Assembly (NCBI RefSeq): GCF_026262505.1
Contig: NC_067204.1
Coordinates: forward strand, 19,995,300 to 20,059,299
DNA: 64,000 nucleotides
Source: Trichomonas vaginalis G3
Taxonomy: Eukaryota > Parabasalia > Trichomonadida > Trichomonadidae
Reading direction: 5' to 3'
Part shown: positions 32,715 through 42,147 of the stretch, piece after piece
Position numbering within the stretch: position 1 is the first letter of the stretch
Layout of the letters: each line of letters starts with the position of its first letter
Program-made: the position numbers and the translations under genes
The notes under the pieces: generated by a model
Database searches by the model: none
Told to the model about the DNA's origin: nothing
The model's input: the letters and a program-made list of their open reading frames with translations, nothing else

Positions 32715-33281
32715 ATGGAAGGTGAAGGACATTGGCAAACACTCGAACATGACAATGACTATGAAATCTTTTCAGAGTACCCATATCCAATTAGGCGCAT
32801 ATGTAACAAAAGAGTTGTAAGTGAGTTTGACAACGGTGATGGTTATATTTGTGTTTATTTAAACAAACATAAACTCTTTAAGCATAAAATTGTTGCAAAT
32901 CAATTTATACCGAATCCTGAAGGACTTCGAGAAGTAGACCATATAAACAGAGACAGAGGAGACTTTCATATCTCAAACTTAAGGTGGGTGTCGAGAAGAC
33001 AAAACATGAGAAATATTTCTGGTTCGAATGGCTATTGGTTTGACATTGTAGACACTCTTCCTGAAGATGCTGTTGAAATTATACAATACTCTAAATTTAC
33101 TCTAGAAAATTACTACTATGTCCCAAGTGAAGATGCCTTTTACTATTTCATGGGAACTCAATACAGACGAATGAATGTCTTAAGACAGTATAACAAAGAT
33201 TATATAAACATTACAGATGTAGAAGGAAGAAGAACAAAGCTGTCTATTGCAAAGTTTAAGAGAGACAATGGTTATACATAA
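32715..33281 (+). CDS. HNH homing-type endonuclease
   Basis: 188 aa from the ATG at 32715. The N-terminal part (YEIFSEYPYPIRRICNKRVV, GYICVYLNKHKLFKHKIVANQFIPNP) is the NUMOD4-like region found before phage HNH domains. The HNH core is VDHINRDRGDFHISNLRWV with the Asp-His pair and Asn-Leu-Arg-Trp, then SRRQNMRN. The last ~70 residues form a module (NYYYVPSEDAFYYFMG) also found alone in the end-repeat gene. Cuts DNA at specific sites in the family; in phages such genes spread themselves. Open, no breaks. Confidence 0.88.
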   Translation: MEGEGHWQTLEHDNDYEIFSEYPYPIRRICNKRVVSEFDNGDGYICVYLNKHKLFKHKIVANQFIPNPEGLREVDHINRDRGDFHISNLRWVSRRQNMRNISGSNGYWFDIVDTLPEDAVEIIQYSKFTLENYYYVPSEDAFYYFMGTQYRRMNVLRQYNKDYINITDVEGRRTKLSIAKFKRDNGYT

Positions 33282-33304
33282 ATGACAAAAATATATGACC
33301 TCAT

Positions 33305-33329
33305 GGGCTTCGCCCTTGCCGCTAGCGGC
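33305..33329. repeat. Double-hairpin cassette, intergenic
   Basis: GGGCttcGCCC (33305-33315) then GCCGCtaGCGGC (33318-33329), in the ~105-bp gap between the convergent HNH and polymerase genes. Could act as a bidirectional terminator there. Confidence 0.6.
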
Positions 33330-33387
33330 TTATTTTTATCACGAATGACCTCATTCATGACCTCACTGCTGACAAAAATAAATGACC

Positions 33388-36105
33388 TCAGAACTTCAAC
33401 TTACGAATAAAGCTTGTTTTAGTCGTTATTGAGAAGTTAAACTTTTCAGCAAAGCAAGGACCAGAAGACTTACACAAGTCGAATGCAATCTCTTGACCGT
33501 CATGAAGTGCTTTGTAAAGTTTCATTAAACTGAACTCAGAGTCTTTGTCATATGTTCCAACAGGTATGTGAATGTTCTTATCTTCATTGTAATAGCATTG
33601 TATAGCTTCAGGAAACATTTCATTAGCGGTTAAAGCAAGAACGTCTTGTTTTACACCTTTGCAACGTGCATGGAATGCAACTTCATTTAAATCGTTAGTG
33701 AGTAAGTCTATGTAAGTCTTCTTTCCACAAAATATTGACTTGTATGCTAAACTTTGTTTTCCAGGTGTTATTTCTGCGAAGTCAGAATGGAACTGACCTA
33801 ATGTTTTACCAATAAGTTCTCTACCGTATCTCTTCTTAAACTCTGCTGCAAGCTTTGGTATGTCTTCATTGAAAATATGCATGCTATCACAGTCCTGGTA
33901 AAATATTTGAAGTCCCATATCCTCAGCAGTACAGAATACTTCACACATTATTCTCTTCGACATAGATAGAATATTAACACCAAGTGGACAGAAGTTAAAG
34001 TGTCTGCAAATGCTTTTTGTTAGCTTGAAAATAGTTTTATCTGAACCATCCAAACCTTCGAACTTCACTATATGGTTGTAGTTTCTGATGGCATATCTTA
34101 TAGCATCTTTGTCATCTACTATGGTTATTTTTGACTCAATAGGAGATAGAATAGTTTTGCCATAAATACTGTTCAGAATGAGCTTTATATTTTCTTGCAA
34201 AGGATTTCCTTCTTTCTTATACTTTAACCTTAACTCAAACAACTTCTTTACTTCATCTCTTATTCTAATATCTCTGTTTCCATCGTAATAGTATCCTTGC
34301 AACACTTCACATTTGACACCTTGATATTTTATGAGGTCTTGTAATGTTATATGGTCAACATACATTAAACAGCAAGTGTTTGAACTTCTGGGAACGTTAA
34401 GTTCTGGATTTAGTTCAGGGTCACAAACTATTAAAGGAAAGTGTCTGGGTATGCCAATCTCTGTTATCTTAATGAGAACAAAGAAGCCAGACATAAACTT
34501 TTCACCAATGGGTTCCTTTTGGTCGTCATCGAATAAATGTCTCATGAGATACTCTGTGCTTAACATTTCTTTCTTCATAACCTTTGGAATACCTTCTAAA
34601 GTATAAAGTCTTGCTATAGCTGATGGATATAATGAAACAGCGTCGAAATCAGCAATGAGTTTCTTTTCGCTCTTTTGTTTAATGTTATCTGACAGCATAC
34701 ATCTTCCACCTTGAATGCATCTCGAAATAAACTCTCTTGGTTTATTTGAGAGGTCATATAAATTTCCATTCGGGAAGTACACTCTGTTCTCAAATAATTT
34801 GTTAGCAATAGAACAAATACTAACGTAGTCATAAACGTTTAAATCAAACTCTTTCAATAAGTCATTGCGGAACTTTACAAAACCTTCTCTTAAAATTCTT
34901 ACATCTTGTTTGCAATAGAATGTGCTATACTTTTCTAAGTCGAAGTGGTTTTCATCTATTCTGCAACCTTTGATGGAATCTATGTTTTTCATGAATGTAT
35001 CTGCATCCCGGATAAACTTACATGCTTCAGAAATGACACCAGTTCTGTTGTCATTTGCTAACAAAACACTGCTGTAGTAGTTGTATGGAAATACTTCTTT
35101 CGGTCCTGTTTGTAAGTTAAACATAGCAGGAAATAGTTTAAGCTTCTTATTTATAACACTGTAAGAGTCTTTTATAATAATTGCCCTTCCTTTATATAAG
35201 CCAGTTATTTGCATTGTTCGTGAACCTTTAATGATGGGAGTTCCTTTCACTTCTGTCATGTGTCTTAAGATGAAGTTTATGTCATAACTGAGGTTATGGA
35301 AATATATTAAACTCTTGTCAGGAAGTCGCTCCAAAAATTCTGTTGCACAGTTCTGACCCCAAATGCTTTCACTCACTGAACCATCTTCACTGTCGTAACA
35401 TATGTTAAAAGCTTTATGAAAGCCATCGGTACTGCACTCAAAGTCAGCAAAGAAAACGTGCTCAGGAATGAACTTGCACTTATTTTTATTTACTTCTTTT
35501 GACTCGGCTTTCTTCTTCAGTTGTACACAATACTTTGGAGCATATGTCAAATCTTTAAATGGTGCAAGGTTCTGTTTATATAAGTCAGTAGTATATGTGA
35601 AAAGTTCTCCATAAGAAATAGGTTCGAAATATTTGCACTCCCACAATGTTTTCATAACATCCCATAACGGTGTTGTTCTATCATAACGAACTACATATTT
35701 ATCTTCTCTCTTTGTATAAATCTTCATCTGTTTCTCAATGTTCATTCCACCACAAGCTTTGAGAATTTCTATATAGTTGCGAATGAAATATGTTGTCATT
35801 GGTAATCTTTCATTTAGCATGTAGTAGTCTTCAACAAGAAGTAAGTCAATAGTTCGAACAGTTTTACATTCTTTTGGTATGTATCTCTTTATTTCATTAT
35901 GTCTTGAGTCATTGAAGTAACCAATGGTAACATTAAATGCTATACCTGTTGCGTCAGAAATTTCTTGTACTTTACTTTGAGGAAAGTCTCTAACACGAAT
36001 GACTTCTCTCATGTGGTCAATAGTCTCTCCATCTACTCCAGCCTGAATGCAAGCATAAACGAAACAATTGTCTTCTGTCATAAGTGTTGCAGTTCTTTTG
36101 TTCAA
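33388..36105 (-). CDS. polB: Polinton DNA polymerase B (protein-primed type)
   Basis: 905 aa, open. Exonuclease motifs: I FADFE (about 219-223), II NLSYD (271-275), III YCKQD (397-401). Polymerase motifs: A DFDAVSLYPSA (486-496), B KLILNSIYG (641-649), C YQDCDSM (736-742). These are the hallmarks of a proofreading family B polymerase of the DNA_pol_B_2 type that copies Polintons from a protein primer. The upstream gene overlaps its start by four bases (ATGA), so the two are probably made together. The N-terminal NCFVYACIQAG region has a counterpart in the second Polinton polymerase. Confidence 0.93.
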   Translation of the reverse strand: MNKRTATLMTEDNCFVYACIQAGVDGETIDHMREVIRVRDFPQSKVQEISDATGIAFNVTIGYFNDSRHNEIKRYIPKECKTVRTIDLLLVEDYYMLNERLPMTTYFIRNYIEILKACGGMNIEKQMKIYTKREDKYVVRYDRTTPLWDVMKTLWECKYFEPISYGELFTYTTDLYKQNLAPFKDLTYAPKYCVQLKKKAESKEVNKNKCKFIPEHVFFADFECSTDGFHKAFNICYDSEDGSVSESIWGQNCATEFLERLPDKSLIYFHNLSYDINFILRHMTEVKGTPIIKGSRTMQITGLYKGRAIIIKDSYSVINKKLKLFPAMFNLQTGPKEVFPYNYYSSVLLANDNRTGVISEACKFIRDADTFMKNIDSIKGCRIDENHFDLEKYSTFYCKQDVRILREGFVKFRNDLLKEFDLNVYDYVSICSIANKLFENRVYFPNGNLYDLSNKPREFISRCIQGGRCMLSDNIKQKSEKKLIADFDAVSLYPSAIARLYTLEGIPKVMKKEMLSTEYLMRHLFDDDQKEPIGEKFMSGFFVLIKITEIGIPRHFPLIVCDPELNPELNVPRSSNTCCLMYVDHITLQDLIKYQGVKCEVLQGYYYDGNRDIRIRDEVKKLFELRLKYKKEGNPLQENIKLILNSIYGKTILSPIESKITIVDDKDAIRYAIRNYNHIVKFEGLDGSDKTIFKLTKSICRHFNFCPLGVNILSMSKRIMCEVFCTAEDMGLQIFYQDCDSMHIFNEDIPKLAAEFKKRYGRELIGKTLGQFHSDFAEITPGKQSLAYKSIFCGKKTYIDLLTNDLNEVAFHARCKGVKQDVLALTANEMFPEAIQCYYNEDKNIHIPVGTYDKDSEFSLMKLYKALHDGQEIAFDLCKSSGPCFAEKFNFSITTKTSFIRKLKF

Positions 36106-37232
36106 TTCATTGAAATTTGGTAGCGTTCAAGATTTATAGGTAATGTGCAAAGATACTTCCAGAACTGACCGCTTCTCTTCTTATAAAACTTCTTTTCACC
36201 ATTATCTTTCCAAAAGCTTTCTATAAGCGCTGGGTTTCCTGTTTGCTTAAGAGCTTCCAAAATGGCTTTCTGGTCATTTGTCAGTGTGCTTTCATCTCTA
36301 TATGGTCTCTTTTTTGGTTTGCCTTTCTTTACATCTGACATCGTTAAGCCTTCATATTCTGTTAAATCATACATCTTTATTTCAGTAAGATTCTTTATGT
36401 TTGTCAAGAAGAAGTCATAGTGCATTTCAACAATACCTGCAGCATTTGCTTCTATCTCTGATATAAAGTTCTCCTTCAAGAGCTGATGTAGTAATGTTCC
36501 AATATTATTGAGGTTTAACGTAGAACATTCATACTTTCCACCAAGTTTATAACATACCATCCATCTCTGTTGTGAGTTTATTTTAATTTTCTCTAAGAGT
36601 CTCATGAAAACCTTACCGAAATGTTTGTGTAAGTAGTCTCTGTTTGGTTCATCTAAAGCTTCGATGTTAAAGTCAATGAGTCTATTGCCTGACTTCACAT
36701 TTCTCTTCCTATTCTCTTCATCTTTCTTTAACCATCTCTCACCTTCTTTTGGTTTGTCGTCAATGGAACGAATGACATCGTTAGCTTTGCGAACTTGTTC
36801 TATAGCACTTTTAAACATCTCTCTTCTCTGTTTCAGTGTGTTGTCTCTTCTTCTTGTTTCACCAACGTTCGCATTTGTTATGTCAAACATCTCTTGACGA
36901 ACATCATGCGAAAGAGCTTTACGAGTATGACCAACGTTCGCATTTGTTATGTCAAACATTTCTCTTCTTACTTCATGAGGTACTGAACGTCTATGATATA
37001 AGTCAATAGCAACGTCATTTAAAGGAAATGCTATTGCATGGACTTCGTCCTCGCCGTGTTGCGGCTTTATGAACTCATGAATTTTATCATAACTTATTGC
37101 ACCATTATAGTCATTGAGGATGTCAGCGAGTGCCTTTTTGTTTGTTGCGTAATGCTTTGCAACATCTATATTAGCTTCTGTAAGAAGTTGTTTTATTTCC
37201 GAGTGTTCTAACTTAGACAACTTCCGATACAT
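36102..37232 (-). CDS. Polymerase-linked protein (N-terminal partner), 376 aa
   Basis: Directly upstream of polB with a 4-base overlap. Contains two tandem copies of EMFDITNANVGxTRK (about residues 90-130), a charged middle, and a region RWMVCYKLGGKYEC...GTLLHQLLKENF that resembles the part of the fused 60244 protein lying before its polymerase domain (LTITDLDGHIYYAHGNEQTAAKLL). I infer that it is the detached N-terminal part of the Polinton polymerase; as the polymerase is protein-primed, a priming or accessory role is possible but unproven. Confidence 0.6.
   Translation of the reverse strand: MYRKLSKLEHSEIKQLLTEANIDVAKHYATNKKALADILNDYNGAISYDKIHEFIKPQHGEDEVHAIAFPLNDVAIDLYHRRSVPHEVRREMFDITNANVGHTRKALSHDVRQEMFDITNANVGETRRRDNTLKQRREMFKSAIEQVRKANDVIRSIDDKPKEGERWLKKDEENRKRNVKSGNRLIDFNIEALDEPNRDYLHKHFGKVFMRLLEKIKINSQQRWMVCYKLGGKYECSTLNLNNIGTLLHQLLKENFISEIEANAAGIVEMHYDFFLTNIKNLTEIKMYDLTEYEGLTMSDVKKGKPKKRPYRDESTLTNDQKAILEALKQTGNPALIESFWKDNGEKKFYKKRSGQFWKYLCTLPINLERYQISMN
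37040..37065. repeat. Double-hairpin cassette inside the polymerase-linked gene
   Basis: GGACttcGTCC (37040-37050) followed by GCCGtgttgCGGC (37053-37065). It lies in frame within the coding sequence (HGEDEVHA). Related cassettes occur at 33305-33329, 42009-42031 and 50036-50060. Confidence 0.6.
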
Positions 37233-37322
37233 CTTTAGTAGGAAATAAAAAAATATTTTTTGAAAAAATTAGATTAGATTTTTTAAAGTTATTTTTCAAA
37301 ATAATTTAATATTTTTATTTTA

Positions 37323-37796
37323 ATGAAACACATGCAAGATTGCAAGTTCTTTTCATACAATGCTCTCGCTAATGCCATCAAGAATGAGTTCAATAATGCT
37401 TCAAATGTTAATGTTATCTTTAACAAGAAGTTTGTGAAAGAATCTAAGTTCGGTCAGTATGTCAGACCATTAGCTATCGTCATTGACCGCAAACGTTATA
37501 CTTCACAAGAGTTAGCAGTAGTTTTGAAACAAAAGAGTTTCTTCGTGAATGTCAAAGATACTCATTATACTGTCATAAAGAACTCTAACATTGACTTCTT
37601 CAGTATTGTTTTAGATTTATCGCAGCAGAAAGAATATAAGAAAGGTGAAACAAATGTGAAATATTATCCTTCATCTCTGAAGACAATAACGAACAAAGAT
37701 GTTATACAGAAATTCTTACCAAAGGTTGAAGAAGCTTCTATTGACATTGACGAAGGAAGTGAAATGGTTGAAGAAATAGACCCTGAAGCTTTATAA
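37323..37796 (+). CDS. Unknown Polinton protein, 157 aa
   Basis: Open, divergent from the polymerase-linked gene with a 90-bp AT-rich promoter region. Alternating basic and hydrophobic segments (NKKFVKESKFGQYVRPLAIVIDRKRYTS), acidic end (VEEASIDIDEGSEMVEEIDPEAL). No signal peptide or membrane segment. I recognise no family. Confidence 0.6.
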   Translation: MKHMQDCKFFSYNALANAIKNEFNNASNVNVIFNKKFVKESKFGQYVRPLAIVIDRKRYTSQELAVVLKQKSFFVNVKDTHYTVIKNSNIDFFSIVLDLSQQKEYKKGETNVKYYPSSLKTITNKDVIQKFLPKVEEASIDIDEGSEMVEEIDPEAL

Positions 37797-37814
37797 GCAA
37801 AAATATATTTTTGG

Positions 37815-38030
37815 TTAGTCTTCATATCGATATTTTACAACAATTCCCCAATGTATAAACTTTTCATACGCTTTTTCATAAGCTTTATATACCTTCAGAA
37901 ATTTTGCATAATCTTTAGAAGCATTTAGATATTGTTTAAATGCTTTGTATTTCTTCAGAAATTTTGCATAATCTTTTACATGTTGTTCGTTCTCTTCTTC
38001 TGTCATGAGTTCCGAATATTCTAAATTCAT
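37815..38030 (-). CDS. Small Tyr/Lys-rich protein with internal repeat, 71 aa
   Basis: Two copies of KDYAKFLKxYKAxxxY about 24 residues apart, then an amphipathic Tyr/Lys region. Convergent with the 37323 gene. Function unknown; could be a chance frame but the internal repeat and own ATG support a gene. Confidence 0.5.
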   Translation of the reverse strand: MNLEYSELMTEEENEQHVKDYAKFLKKYKAFKQYLNASKDYAKFLKVYKAYEKAYEKFIHWGIVVKYRYED

Positions 38031-38084
38031 GTTCTTTCATATGAGATAAAATTTTATAAAAAAATAAAATTAGCTTAGATTTTT

Positions 38085-38911
38085 TTATTCTTCCTCTTTG
38101 AAGTTATCGAAATATTCTGTTATTTTTTCCTTCAGTAATGGCAAGTCTTCTTTGAATGTAAGTATTGTGCAACCTTTGATGTCATAGTGTGTTTGAGGAA
38201 GAGTATTTTTGACAATTTCCTTTATTTGCTCATTCGGTGTCATTGAAATCGGTAAGTTTTCACGATAGAACCAGTTTCTGTCAGATTTATATATTTTAGC
38301 TAAGTCATAAAAGCTCTTGTTGTTTCTTCTAACTAAATGCAACATAACCATATCTCTGTCTTCTTCATTTTCCATCTCTTCAGTATAAATCATATACTTA
38401 TAGTTCTTTTCCTTTCCTTTTGGTACTGAACGTGGTATTCTTTTCTGTATGCTTTTGTCTTTGGATTCAATGACTTCATCTTTTGCTTGAAGTTTCTTTT
38501 CCATCTCTCCACGTTCTTGTCTGTGAAGTTCATCTAACATCATGAAAATATAACAAGCATAACGAGGTGAAGTCCACATTGCTACAGCATTTACTAAAAG
38601 TCTATGAACATAATAACCTTTCAAACCAGGAGCCAAATTCTTGCGATTTTCATACGGAATCTCTTCCTCGGTTTTCGAGGGAAGCAATCATATGAGGAAA
38701 TTCTTTCTAAAAGTTCTTTTGTCTGTTGGTTTTCAAACCAATGATATGCTTGCTTTGTAGAACGAAGAGCATTCATTATACTTTGCATCTGGTACATGTC
38801 ATCTTTGACCGAACGAATGAGTCTCAATTGTTTGTTATACTGTATGTATTCGTATTCTTCATTTATGGCTTCATGAACGATAGCAATTGTTGTGTTCTCT
38901 AATGTTGACAT
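38085..38911 (-). pseudogene. KilA-N domain protein of Polinton 1 (fossil)
   Basis: KilA-N is a DNA-binding domain common in phages and large DNA viruses. Both ends of it are recognisable: IRSVKDDMYQMQSIMNAL...AYHWFENQQTKELLERIS and GYYVHRLLVNAVAMWTSPRYACYIFMMLDE. A coiled coil (MEKKLQAKDEVIESKDKSI) and a ~110-residue C-terminal domain follow, as in viral KilA-N/BRO-like proteins. Broken in about one place. The first ATG (MYVKT) lies in a leader shared with two other genes, so I take the second one (MSTLEN) as start. Confidence 0.8.
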
Positions 38912-38998
38912 TACTGTCTTTACATACAAAATAAAAAAATATTTTATAAAAAATTAGCGTTATTTTCTATCTTTCACAAAAGACCAAAAATAAACGCT

Positions 38999-39613
38999 TT
39001 ACATGTATTTTTCAGCAACTTCGTCAAATAATTTTATAGCTTTATCTATCTCATCTACTTCAAACGTTTCTTTACCTTTCGTGGGAGCACCATACATTTT
39101 CTCAAACTTTTCAAGTAGTTCTGTTTCTGCAGCTCTCATATAATCATTAACAAACACAACCTTGACTCTATTGACTGTACTGTCATATCTTAGAGTTATA
39201 TTATATGTCCTTCCTATCTTATATCTTTTTGTGTTGAAGTCCTTCGGTTTCTGAACGATGTAAAGTAAGCCTTCACTGCAACGTTCCGTATCGAATGAAC
39301 CATATGTTATGAAGTTATATCCAACAACTGGGTCTAACCATAACAAAACTATTGGTATAAGACTTTTGTCAATGAGATATGCTGTAGTTCCATAGAATCT
39401 TACCGATATCATAAGCTCAGGATTTCTTGTCAAAATTTTCTGAGTAGAAGCAATTCTAACCCAGTCGTGTGTTTTCTTTCCAGATGGAGATAAAATGTCT
39501 GACAAAGAATATTTGTTGTATTTCTTTGAGTATCTTACGTTTAAATCACCTATTCTAACCAATTTGGTGTCATTGTCTATCTTTCTAACTGTTTCAAACT
39601 CATTGTTTGACAT
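38999..39613 (-). CDS. KilA-N plus T5orf172 (GIY-YIG-like) protein
   Basis: About 204 aa from the second ATG (MSNNEFE), as the first lies in the shared leader. N-terminal ~95 residues are KilA-N-like (RYSKKYNKYSLSDILSPSGK...YLIDKSLIPIVLLWLDP). From about 115 a T5orf172 domain: GLLYIVQKPKDFNTKRYKIGRT, then a strand with AAETELLEKF and a final ETFEV. T5orf172 is a GIY-YIG-related nuclease fold seen in virus and phage proteins next to KilA-N. Likely DNA-binding with possible nicking activity. Open. Confidence 0.8.
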   Translation of the reverse strand: MSNNEFETVRKIDNDTKLVRIGDLNVRYSKKYNKYSLSDILSPSGKKTHDWVRIASTQKILTRNPELMISVRFYGTTAYLIDKSLIPIVLLWLDPVVGYNFITYGSFDTERCSEGLLYIVQKPKDFNTKRYKIGRTYNITLRYDSTVNRVKVVFVNDYMRAAETELLEKFEKMYGAPTKGKETFEVDEIDKAIKLFDEVAEKYM

Positions 39614-39631
39614 TTCTGTCTTTACATACAA

Positions 39632-40309
39632 AATAAAAAAATAAATAAAAATAAAACTAACTTTATTTTTTCTATCTTAAGGAAATTCACGATTTTCATA
39701 CGGAATCTCTTCTCTCGGTTTTCCGAGGGAAGCAAGCATATGCCATTTTTTGACGAAGTGAAGATTAACACTTCGTCAAAAAAATCCCTGAAATCAAGAA
39801 TTTTGTTGCTGAATTCAGCAAAAATAATGTTTAGGGTAGAAGGTTAGATCTCACCTGTTTTCTCACCTCTTTTCTCACCTCATGTTTTGTCAAGACTTCT
39901 TCGTAAATGTTTTGTCAAGACTTCTTCGTAAATGTTTTGTCAAACATGAACGTAAATGTTTTGTCAAGACTTCTTCGTAAATGTTTTGTCAAGACTTCTT
40001 CGTAATGAGCGTAAATCAGACAAAAATAATGTTTAGGTGAAGAGGTGAGATCTCACCCGTTTTCTCACCTGTTTTCTCACCCCAGTTATTTTATAAGCGT
40101 TTTACATGGTAAACGTTATTTTTTTAAATTTTGTGAAAACTCAACGGTTTGACACATGCCATATGCCATTTTTTGACGAAGTGAAGATTAACACTTCGTC
40201 AAAAAAATCCCTGAAATCAAGAATTTTGTTGCTGAATTCAGCAAAAATAATGTTTATGTTAACATGTTAGATCTAACACGTTTTCTAACCTCTTTTCTAA
40301 CATAACTAT
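39632..40309. repeat. Repeat-rich gap: hairpins, palindromes and 25-bp minisatellite
   Basis: No gene. In order: a copy of the catacggaatctcttc...gagggaagcaa sequence also found inside the KilA-N gene; a 15-bp-stem hairpin (39746-39760 with 39769-39783); a GATC palindrome variant (39842-39855); a minisatellite of ttttgtcaagacttcttcg/taaatg units (about 39884-40000); a perfect palindrome (40044-40057); a second copy of the hairpin (40169-40183 with 40192-40206); and TGTTAGATCTAACA (40265-40278). Confidence 0.8.
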
Positions 40310-41248
40310 TTACAAGCGTTTTACATGAATTGTACGATGTATATTTGAAATCTTAAACAGTTTCGTAGCTTCTATTTCTTCTTTTAGTATGTCAAAAGTT
40401 TTAACGATACCGAAAGTTTCTTTATACTTCTTCTTGACGTCAGATAGAAGGAAATCGTCAGCAGTTGGATAGTTTTTGTTCAGAAATGCTAACATGTCCA
40501 TTTTATTTTCTACCGGCTTCTCTGCTTCTTTCTTTAAGTCTGCATAGTCGTTTCGCATACGTTCTATCTCTTTGACGGAGTAGTTATATCTCCTCATTGC
40601 TGCTTTACATTTAGAACATTGCGGGTTCATTTTTGCGTTATATTCTGAAACCTTACCTGCTAAAACAACTAAGGCGTCAATGGTTTTCTTTAACTCAAAA
40701 GCTGCTGGTTTTATCTGTTCATGCCATACCTTACCTCTTCTATCTTTATCTCTTATCTGCCATACACATTCTGCAACTAACGAAACAAAGTTGTCGTAGG
40801 TCTTAAATTCTTCAGATTTATATATGTCAGAAACATTCTTATATACCATATCGCAATCTTTGTCCATAACCTTATGGTTGCAATGAAAACCAAGGAATTC
40901 ATAATTTACCTTTCGTATGAACTTCTTTATTTCTACTGAGTCAGTTGGTTTCACTTCAATTTCGTCAAATTCGGGAATAGTGAGTTTTTGTTGTTGGATT
41001 TCAGGTAGTTTAGGCAAATGGTCAATAATGTCCTGCATTTCATAAAGATACTGTTCATTTGTTTCATCTTTCGCACTACAGTCTAAATTACTTGTTAACA
41101 GTTCTTGCTTTATCTTCTGGATTTTTGTTTCGAAAGTATATGAAGAAGGAATGAAGTTTTTCATCTCTACCAACATTGACGTAGGATTCATAACTAACGA
41201 GTTTGGTGCTGTTGTTTGAATTGTTGTTGTGCCGATTGTTGAAATCAT
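40310..41248 (-). CDS. Unknown Polinton protein with zinc-knuckle-like CxxC, 312 aa
   Basis: Open. Mostly helical; one CSKCKAAMRR motif (about residue 215) and a second Cys/His pair (FHCNHK, about 125). The C-terminal ~60 residues (ADDFLLSDVKKKYKETFGIVKTFDILKEEIEATKLFKISN) look like a winged-helix-type DNA-binding domain. Shares the taTGTATGTAAAGACa leader with both KilA-N genes, so the three are probably co-regulated. Family not recognised. Confidence 0.65.
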   Translation of the reverse strand: MISTIGTTTIQTTAPNSLVMNPTSMLVEMKNFIPSSYTFETKIQKIKQELLTSNLDCSAKDETNEQYLYEMQDIIDHLPKLPEIQQQKLTIPEFDEIEVKPTDSVEIKKFIRKVNYEFLGFHCNHKVMDKDCDMVYKNVSDIYKSEEFKTYDNFVSLVAECVWQIRDKDRRGKVWHEQIKPAAFELKKTIDALVVLAGKVSEYNAKMNPQCSKCKAAMRRYNYSVKEIERMRNDYADLKKEAEKPVENKMDMLAFLNKNYPTADDFLLSDVKKKYKETFGIVKTFDILKEEIEATKLFKISNIHRTIHVKRL

Positions 41249-42147
41249 GTCTTTACATACAAAATAAAAAAATAAATAAAAATAAAACTAACTTTATTTT
41301 TCTATCTTAAGGAAATTCATGAAAATTCATGAGGTGAGAAAAGAGGTGAAAAAATGGGTGAGATCTCACCTCTTCACCTAAAATATATTTTTGGTCATTT
41401 ACGCTCATTACGATGAAGAAGTCATGACAAAGCATGTACGATGAAGTTTTGACAAAACATAAACGAAGAAGTTTTGACAAAACATTTACGATGAAATCAT
41501 GAAAATTCATGAGGTGAGAAAAGAGGTGAAAAAACGGGTGAGATCTCACCTCTTCACCTAAAATATATTTTTGGTGAATTCAGCAAAAATAAATGGTTCA
41601 TTCATAACACCCTTTGTAAGCTCATAAAATGTTTGTTTTGAGGTCGAGCCACTTTTGGCTCCACCGTATTCTTTCAACCAAAACTCAAGAATTTCCTGCA
41701 TGAATTTTGTATAAAAAGCAACCGTCTGAATTCCGGCGGTTGCTATATTCTTCACAAAATGCCTTATAATACTCTTCCCAGGACTTATTTTCCAACAACT
41801 TTCATGAGATAAATAAGAAATAACTTTCATTTTTCATTAGATAACTGTTATTTTTGACGAAGTGAAGATTTGCACTTCGTCAAAAAATCCCTGAAATCAA
41901 GAATTAATTCCCGTCAAATACAAAAAATGAGGGTAGAAATGAGGGTAGAAATGAGGGTAGAAATGAGGTTAGATCTAACCTTCTACCCTAAACATTATTT
42001 TTGTTCATGGACTTCGTCCTCGCCGCTTCGGTCTGAAAGACCTCAGGACTCAAAGAGTCCGTTTGCGTCTTTATGTTAAAATAAATGGTATCATTAATAA
42101 TACATGACTGTTCTCATTCATGTCTGATTTACATCTAATGAAAAAGT
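41249..42147. repeat. Repeat-rich gap with GATC palindromes and hairpins
   Basis: No gene supported. Holds palindromes at 41357-41370, 41537-41550 and 41966-41981 (the last AGGTTAGATCTAACCT), inverted units of the 25-bp minisatellite (about 41400-41500), a 14-bp-stem hairpin (41851-41864 with 41873-41886), a segment (about 41590-41760) also present inverted at 63535-63685 in the second Polinton, a gagggtagaaat triple repeat (41928-41965), and four successive GC-rich hairpins (42009-42060). The open frames 41307-41549 and 41558-41830 are probably repeat artefacts. Confidence 0.75.

Noticed and set aside
41307-41830. Two small minus-strand open frames
   Set aside because: They lie in palindromes and minisatellites; their inverse occurs in the second Polinton without an equivalent frame.
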